Assembly (NCBI RefSeq): GCF_017876095.1
Contig: NZ_JAGINM010000006.1
Location: 248,001 to 312,000, forward strand
Direction: 5' to 3'
DNA: 64,000 bases
From: Azospirillum agricola
Lineage (GTDB): Bacteria; Pseudomonadota; Alphaproteobacteria; Azospirillales; Azospirillaceae
This document shows, one piece after another, positions 41,491-64,000 of the stretch (positions are counted from its first letter, which is position 1; each line of letters begins with the position of its first letter). Below the pieces are notes generated by a model that saw only the letters and a program-made list of their open reading frames with translations, was not told where the DNA came from and did not search any database. Made by a program: the position numbers and the translations under genes.

Positions 41491-42093
41491 ATGCCCGCCG
41501 ATCCGATGCCCGCCGCTCCCATGGGGGCCGCTCCGATGGGGACCGACAGCCTCAACGATCTGCGCCGCCGCCATCCCGGCGCGATCATCCAGCCCTTCAA
41601 GGGAATCCTTCCCCGCATCGCGCCGGACGCCTACATCGCACCCGGCGCCGTCGTCGTCGGCGACGTGACGATCGGAGCCGAGGCCAGCGTCTGGTTCGGC
41701 TGTGTGCTGCGCGGCGACGACAACCCGATCACCGTCGGGCCGCGCACCAACATCCAGGACGGCACCATCATCCATGTAATGCTGAACGAGCATCCGACGG
41801 TGATCGGTGCCGACGTCATCCTCGGCCACGGCGTCCGCCTGCACGGCTGCACGCTGGCGGACCGCTGCCTGATCGGCATCGGCGCCATCGTGCTGGACGG
41901 GGCCGTGGTGGAGAGCGACGCGATGGTCGCGGCCGGGGCCGTGGTGACGCCACGCAAGAGGGTCGGCCGGGGCCAACTCTGGGCGGGGAGCCCCGCCAAA
42001 ATGCTGCGCGAGGTGACCCCGGCGGAAATCGAGTTCATGGCCTTCGACGTGCGCCACTACGCCGGCCTCGCCCGCACCTACCGGGAGGCTTGA
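41491..42093 (+). CDS. Gamma-class carbonic anhydrase family protein
   Basis: A 200-residue left-handed beta-helix (hexapeptide repeat) protein. After a flexible Met/Pro/Ala-rich start (four in-frame Met codons within 16 residues), the helix turns run ARGD-like (VVGDVTIGAEASVWFGCVLR). Zn-binding His candidates lie in IQDGTIIHVM and in VILGHGVRLHGC. The C-terminal helix is EIEFMAFDVRHYAGLART. The family includes gamma carbonic anhydrases and CaiE/YrdA-like proteins; activity is not certain. The first ATG was used (GAGAGGAAG upstream). Divergent from hppD. Confidence 0.85.
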   Translation: MPADPMPAAPMGAAPMGTDSLNDLRRRHPGAIIQPFKGILPRIAPDAYIAPGAVVVGDVTIGAEASVWFGCVLRGDDNPITVGPRTNIQDGTIIHVMLNEHPTVIGADVILGHGVRLHGCTLADRCLIGIGAIVLDGAVVESDAMVAAGAVVTPRKRVGRGQLWAGSPAKMLREVTPAEIEFMAFDVRHYAGLARTYREA

Positions 42094-42133
42094 CCGCTTG
42101 TGCCGGCGTCATTGCAGCGCTTCAGATAAGCGC

Positions 42134-42162
42134 TTGAATTCGGCCGGCCCGTCACTTATAAA
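42134..42162 (+). promoter_or_regulatory. Sigma-70-type promoter of tRNA-Gly
   Basis: TTGAAT (42134-42139) and TATAAA (42157-42162) are 17 bases apart. The tRNA starts 11 bases after the -10 box, which fits a short leader. Confidence 0.7.
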
Positions 42163-42172
42163 CAATCGCGAC

Positions 42173-42246
42173 GCGGGTGTAGCTCAATGGTAGAGCAGAA
42201 GCTTCCCAAGCTTACGACGAGGGTTCGATTCCCTTCACCCGCTCCA
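42173..42246 (+). tRNA. tRNA-Gly (anticodon CCC)
   Basis: A 74-base cloverleaf with encoded CCA. The acceptor stem is GCGGGTG/CACCCGC. The D arm is GCTC-AATGGTA-GAGC. The anticodon arm is GAAGC-TTCCCAA-GCTTA with CCC at the centre and a G-A mismatch at the top pair. The T arm is GAGGG-TTCGATT-CCCTT. It is close to E. coli tRNA-Gly(CCC). tRNA-Gly genes are common integration sites, and insertion-sequence remnants follow it here. Confidence 0.95.
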
Positions 42247-42600
42247 AGTTTTTCAAGGGCTTAGCGCCCAACCTTTCCCCTGAAGCGTGCTGTACGGAAT
42301 CGGTACGAAAAACACCGACGAACGGCCACGCTCCCCTTGAGGGCGGCCAAAAGCACATAAACGCTGGCGGCGTACTCGACATTTATCCGATAACTCAACA
42401 CCATCACTGCGCGCTACGCAGCTGCGCAAGCCTTGATGTTTGTCGCTGGCAGCCATCGGCGGATAGGCTGTTGCAAAAAAAGTTCCCATAGCATTGCAGG
42501 CGGCTCAGGGAACATCGGCGCCCGTGCTGAGCTGGCCCCCGTTTCCCGGACAGTTCGCTTAGAGCACCTAACAAAAGGGCGTTTTGGTTGTTGAAGGGAT
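42247..42600. other. Gene-free gap after tRNA-Gly
   Basis: About 350 bases with lower GC than the neighbours and no convincing gene; the open frames on the minus strand lack ribosome sites or family features. I found no long direct repeat of the tRNA 3' end. The last ~40 bases (from about 42560, GAGCACCTAACAAAAGGG) probably are the left end of the insertion-sequence remnant that starts coding at 42601. Confidence 0.5.
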
Positions 42601-42790
42601 ATGGCCCCCCTTGTCCCCGATCGGCTTTGGTCGATCATTGAACCGTTGCTGCCGCCGCCGAAGCCGGCGGGCAGCAACGGGCGTCCTGCGGTTGGTCACC
42701 GTGACGCGCTGACCGGTATCGTGTTCGTTCTGAGAACCGGCATTCCCTGGGAATACCTGCCCGTTGAGATGGGGTACGGCCTCGGGACGC
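42601..42790 (+). pseudogene. Truncated IS5-family transposase (N-terminal part)
   Basis: About 60 residues (MAPLVPDRLWSIIEPLLPPP, then ALTGIVFVLRTGIPWEYLPVEMGYG) match the N-terminal DUF4096 region of IS5-family transposases (IS427-like). The match breaks off at MGYG near 42776. The remaining frame to 42813 is unrelated. No DDE catalytic part is present, so the element is dead. Confidence 0.8.
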
Positions 42791-43211
42791 AAACGGCGCG
42801 GCCGGCACGATGAGACCATGGAAGCTGCCCTCGAAACGCCGGGCGGCGTGGCTGGTGGTGGCCGATCCAGAGACGATCGATGCCGCCGAACAACGGTTCG
42901 TCGATGCCCTGCTCATCCGTTCCGAGGGACTCACCAGGGTCATCGAGTTGGCCCGCGCGTTCAGCACCATGGCGCGCCGTCAGCAGGCGGGCCGGTTTGA
43001 TGAATGGTTGGCCGCGGCGAAGGAAACCGCCCTGGCTGGGTTTGCCGATGGGCTCGCGCGTGATCTCGCGGCGATCCGCACGGCGCTGTCGCTGCCGTGG
43101 AGCACCGGGCCGGTGGAGGGGCAAATCAGCCGATTGAAGACCATCAAGCGAACCATGTGCGGCCGCGCCAAGTTCGACCTGCTGCGTCAACGGGTCCTGG
43201 AGGTTGCTTGA
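42776..43211 (+). pseudogene. Truncated ISL3-family transposase (C-terminal part)
   Basis: About 133 residues from 42810 (RPWKLPSKRRAAWLVV, then WSTGPVEGQISRLKTIKRTM and GRAKFDLLRQRVLEVA) match the C-terminal end of ISL3-family transposases. The final catalytic Glu region lies in GPVEGQ. The N-terminal zinc-finger and most of the DDE domain are missing. The fragment joins the IS5-type fragment directly, so one element probably inserted into or recombined with the other and deleted the middle. Confidence 0.8.
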
Positions 43212-43578
43212 ACGGCAGCGCTCCAGCCACGCTGCTTCACCGAAAACACGGAAGGACCAAATTGGGATGTCGCCTGACGCCCCGTTTTCGGCTCCACCCC
43301 TCCTTCCCGGGCGAACCAGACTTGTCCGATTGTCACGGAAATCGGGACCTGTTCACCCGCTGCGGTTCAGATGCGGGATTCTTTTTCAAGCGCCAGTGTC
43401 GTGCGCAGCAAAGTCAACTTGACAGCAGCTTGTTGGATTAACTCATATGGTCAGGCTTTGCAGGCCGGCTGGAAGGAATTCCACTATGTATGCGGGATAA
43501 TTCCGGTGGACTGATTTCCCGGTCCGGAAGAACGCAGCCTGAATTCATCACCGAATCCCTGCCAGATCCAGGTGGACA
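43212..43578. promoter_or_regulatory. Leader region of the PKS/NRPS operon with candidate promoter
   Basis: About 365 bases without a gene between the IS remnants and the first synthase. A perfect -35 box TTGACA lies at 43419-43424. A weaker -10 (TCATAT, 43443-43448) is 18 bases on and about 130 bases ahead of the start codon. The stretch is markedly less GC-rich than the synthase genes. No riboswitch or operator is recognised. Confidence 0.35.
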
Positions 43579-50529
<6,951 letters not shown>

Positions 50530-50542
50530 GTCGGAGCGGATC

Positions 50543-62904
<12,362 letters not shown>

Positions 62905-62908
<4 letters not shown>

Positions 62909-64000
62909 GCATGACCAGCAGCGACGACGAACTGGACGGCGCCATCGCCATCATCGGCATGGGCCTGCGCGTGCCGGGCGCCGACACGCCCGACGCCTTC
63001 TGGCGCAACCTGCGCGACGGCGTCTGCTCCATCGCCCGCTTCACGCCGGACGAGCTGCGGGCGGCCGGGGTGCCGGAGGCCGAGTTCACCCGCCCCGACT
63101 ACGTTCCGGCCGGCGGCGTGCTGGAGGGCATCGACCGCTTCGACGCCGGCTTCTTCGGCTTCACCGCGCGCGAGGCCGAATGCCTCGCCCCGCAGAACCG
63201 CCTGCTGTTCGAATGCTGCTGGGAGGCGCTGGAGCAGGCCGGCTACGACCCAAAGGGCACGCCGGGCCGCACCGGCCTGTTCTTCGGCCAGAGCGTCGAC
63301 AGCTATTGGCGCAACAACGTGGCGCCCAACCTGACGGCGCTCGACGTCGGTCTGGATTTCTTCGCCAACCCGGACTTCCTCAGCACCGGCATCGCCTACA
63401 AGCTCGACCTGCGCGGGCCGGCGCTGACCGTGCAGTCCTTCTGCTCGACCTCGCTGCTGGCGGTGCATCTCGCCCGCCAGAGCCTGCTGGAAGGGGAGTG
63501 CGACATGGCGCTGGCCGGCGGCGCCTCGGTGCGGGTGCCGCAGACCCAGGGCTACCGGCACATGCCCGACAGCCTCTATTCGGCCGACGGGGTGGTCCGC
63601 GCCTTCGACGCCGGGGCCAACGGCACCCTGTTCAGCAACGGCGTCGGCGCCGTGCTGCTGAAGCGGCTGGAGGACGCGCTGGCCGACGGCGACCGCATCG
63701 ACGCGGTGATCCGCGGCTCGGCCGCCAACAACGACGGCAACCGCAAGGCCGGCTACAACGCCCCCAGCGTCGACGGGCAGGCCCGCGTGGTGGTCCAGGC
63801 GCTGCGCGACGCCGGAGTGCCGGCCGACAGCATCGGCTACGTCGAATGCCACGGCACCGGGACCCTGCTGGGCGACCCGATCGAGATCGCGGCGCTGACC
63901 AAGGCCTTCCGCGTCTTCACCGGGCGGCGCGGCTACTGCGCCGTCGGCTCGGCCAAGCCGAACATCGGCCACGCCGACCGCGCCTCGGGCGTGGTCGGGC
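62905..64000 (+). CDS. Polyketide synthase 3, N-terminal part (runs off the window)
   Basis: The ATG at 62905 overlaps the stop of synthase 2 by four bases (ATGA). About 365 residues are present, essentially one ketosynthase: AIIGMGLRVPGADTPDAFW, the active site SFCSTS (Cys near 192, with Phe in place of the usual Ala before Cys), His in ECHGTGT and a second His in PNIGHADRASG. Unlike synthase 2 it has no N-terminal docking coil. The KS belongs to the same clade style as the last KS of synthase 2 and the KS of synthase 1 (D-A-F/FGF/FGY segments), so the three genes are one assembly line. No thioesterase is seen; it may lie further downstream. Confidence 0.9.

Noticed and set aside
42173..43440. 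Phage or integrative element inserted at tRNA-Gly with att sites
   Set aside because: No integrase gene and no long direct repeat of the tRNA 3' end was found in the window; only insertion-sequence remnants are present.

Overview
The window is about 70% GC, uses NTG starts with clear Shine-Dalgarno sites, and carries gene families typical of Alphaproteobacteria (LptF, FlaF-like, DUF1150, PuuD, MntP behind a manganese riboswitch, an HppD-HmgA operon). It most resembles Azospirillum or a close Rhodospirillales relative. That placement is inferred from gene content; no search was run.

Region 1 (1-17700) is the unusual part. A ~16 kb block is bounded by near-identical inverted repeats (302-979 and about 17030-17700), each carrying a copy of the same secreted, curlin-like repeat protein. 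Inside are two more proteins with the same repeat, a Cys-repeat secreted protein, a CsgG-like lipoprotein fused to peptidoglycan-binding and DUF4384-like domains, an OmpA-type protein, a second DUF4384-like protein, a CHASE2 nucleotide cyclase, a caspase-like/FGE-sulfatase fusion, two DUF4399 proteins, an MscS-type channel with a cyclic-nucleotide domain, and a Crp/Fnr regulator. Four CRP-like palindromes (TGTG-N8-CACA) lie upstream of the repeat-protein operons and of ompA. Together this suggests a cyclic-nucleotide-regulated cell-surface fibre (functional amyloid) export system, possibly undescribed.

Region 2 (17700-29600) is metabolic and envelope housekeeping: a fluoroacetate-dehalogenase-like hydrolase; mntP with its yybP-ykoY riboswitch; puuD-guaD purine catabolism; a TetR regulator divergent from an acyl-CoA ligase/acyl-CoA dehydrogenase pair; a FlaF-like protein; and a GT9 glycosyltransferase coupled to lptF.

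Region 3 (29700-38300) holds a TPR-SPINDLY O-GlcNAc-transferase-like protein, a small Cys-cluster protein, a GT2 glycosyltransferase, and a short type IVb pilus/type II secretion-like cluster (inner-membrane protein, periplasmic protein, secretin lipoprotein, GspF/PilR-like protein, small membrane protein, and a convergent lytic transglycosylase). The cluster has no ATPase or obvious pilin.

Region 4 (38400-42250) is a translationally coupled tyrosine-catabolism operon (hppD, a Rieske protein, hmgA), a gamma-carbonic-anhydrase-like protein and a tRNA-Gly(CCC). Behind the tRNA are fused remnants of two different insertion sequences.

Region 5 (43579-64000, running off the end) is a hybrid polyketide/non-ribosomal peptide assembly line of three collinear genes. 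It starts with an acyl/aryl-adenylating loading domain and has several modules with decayed or missing acyltransferases, one NRPS module, one intact malonyl-type acyltransferase and a third, incomplete synthase.
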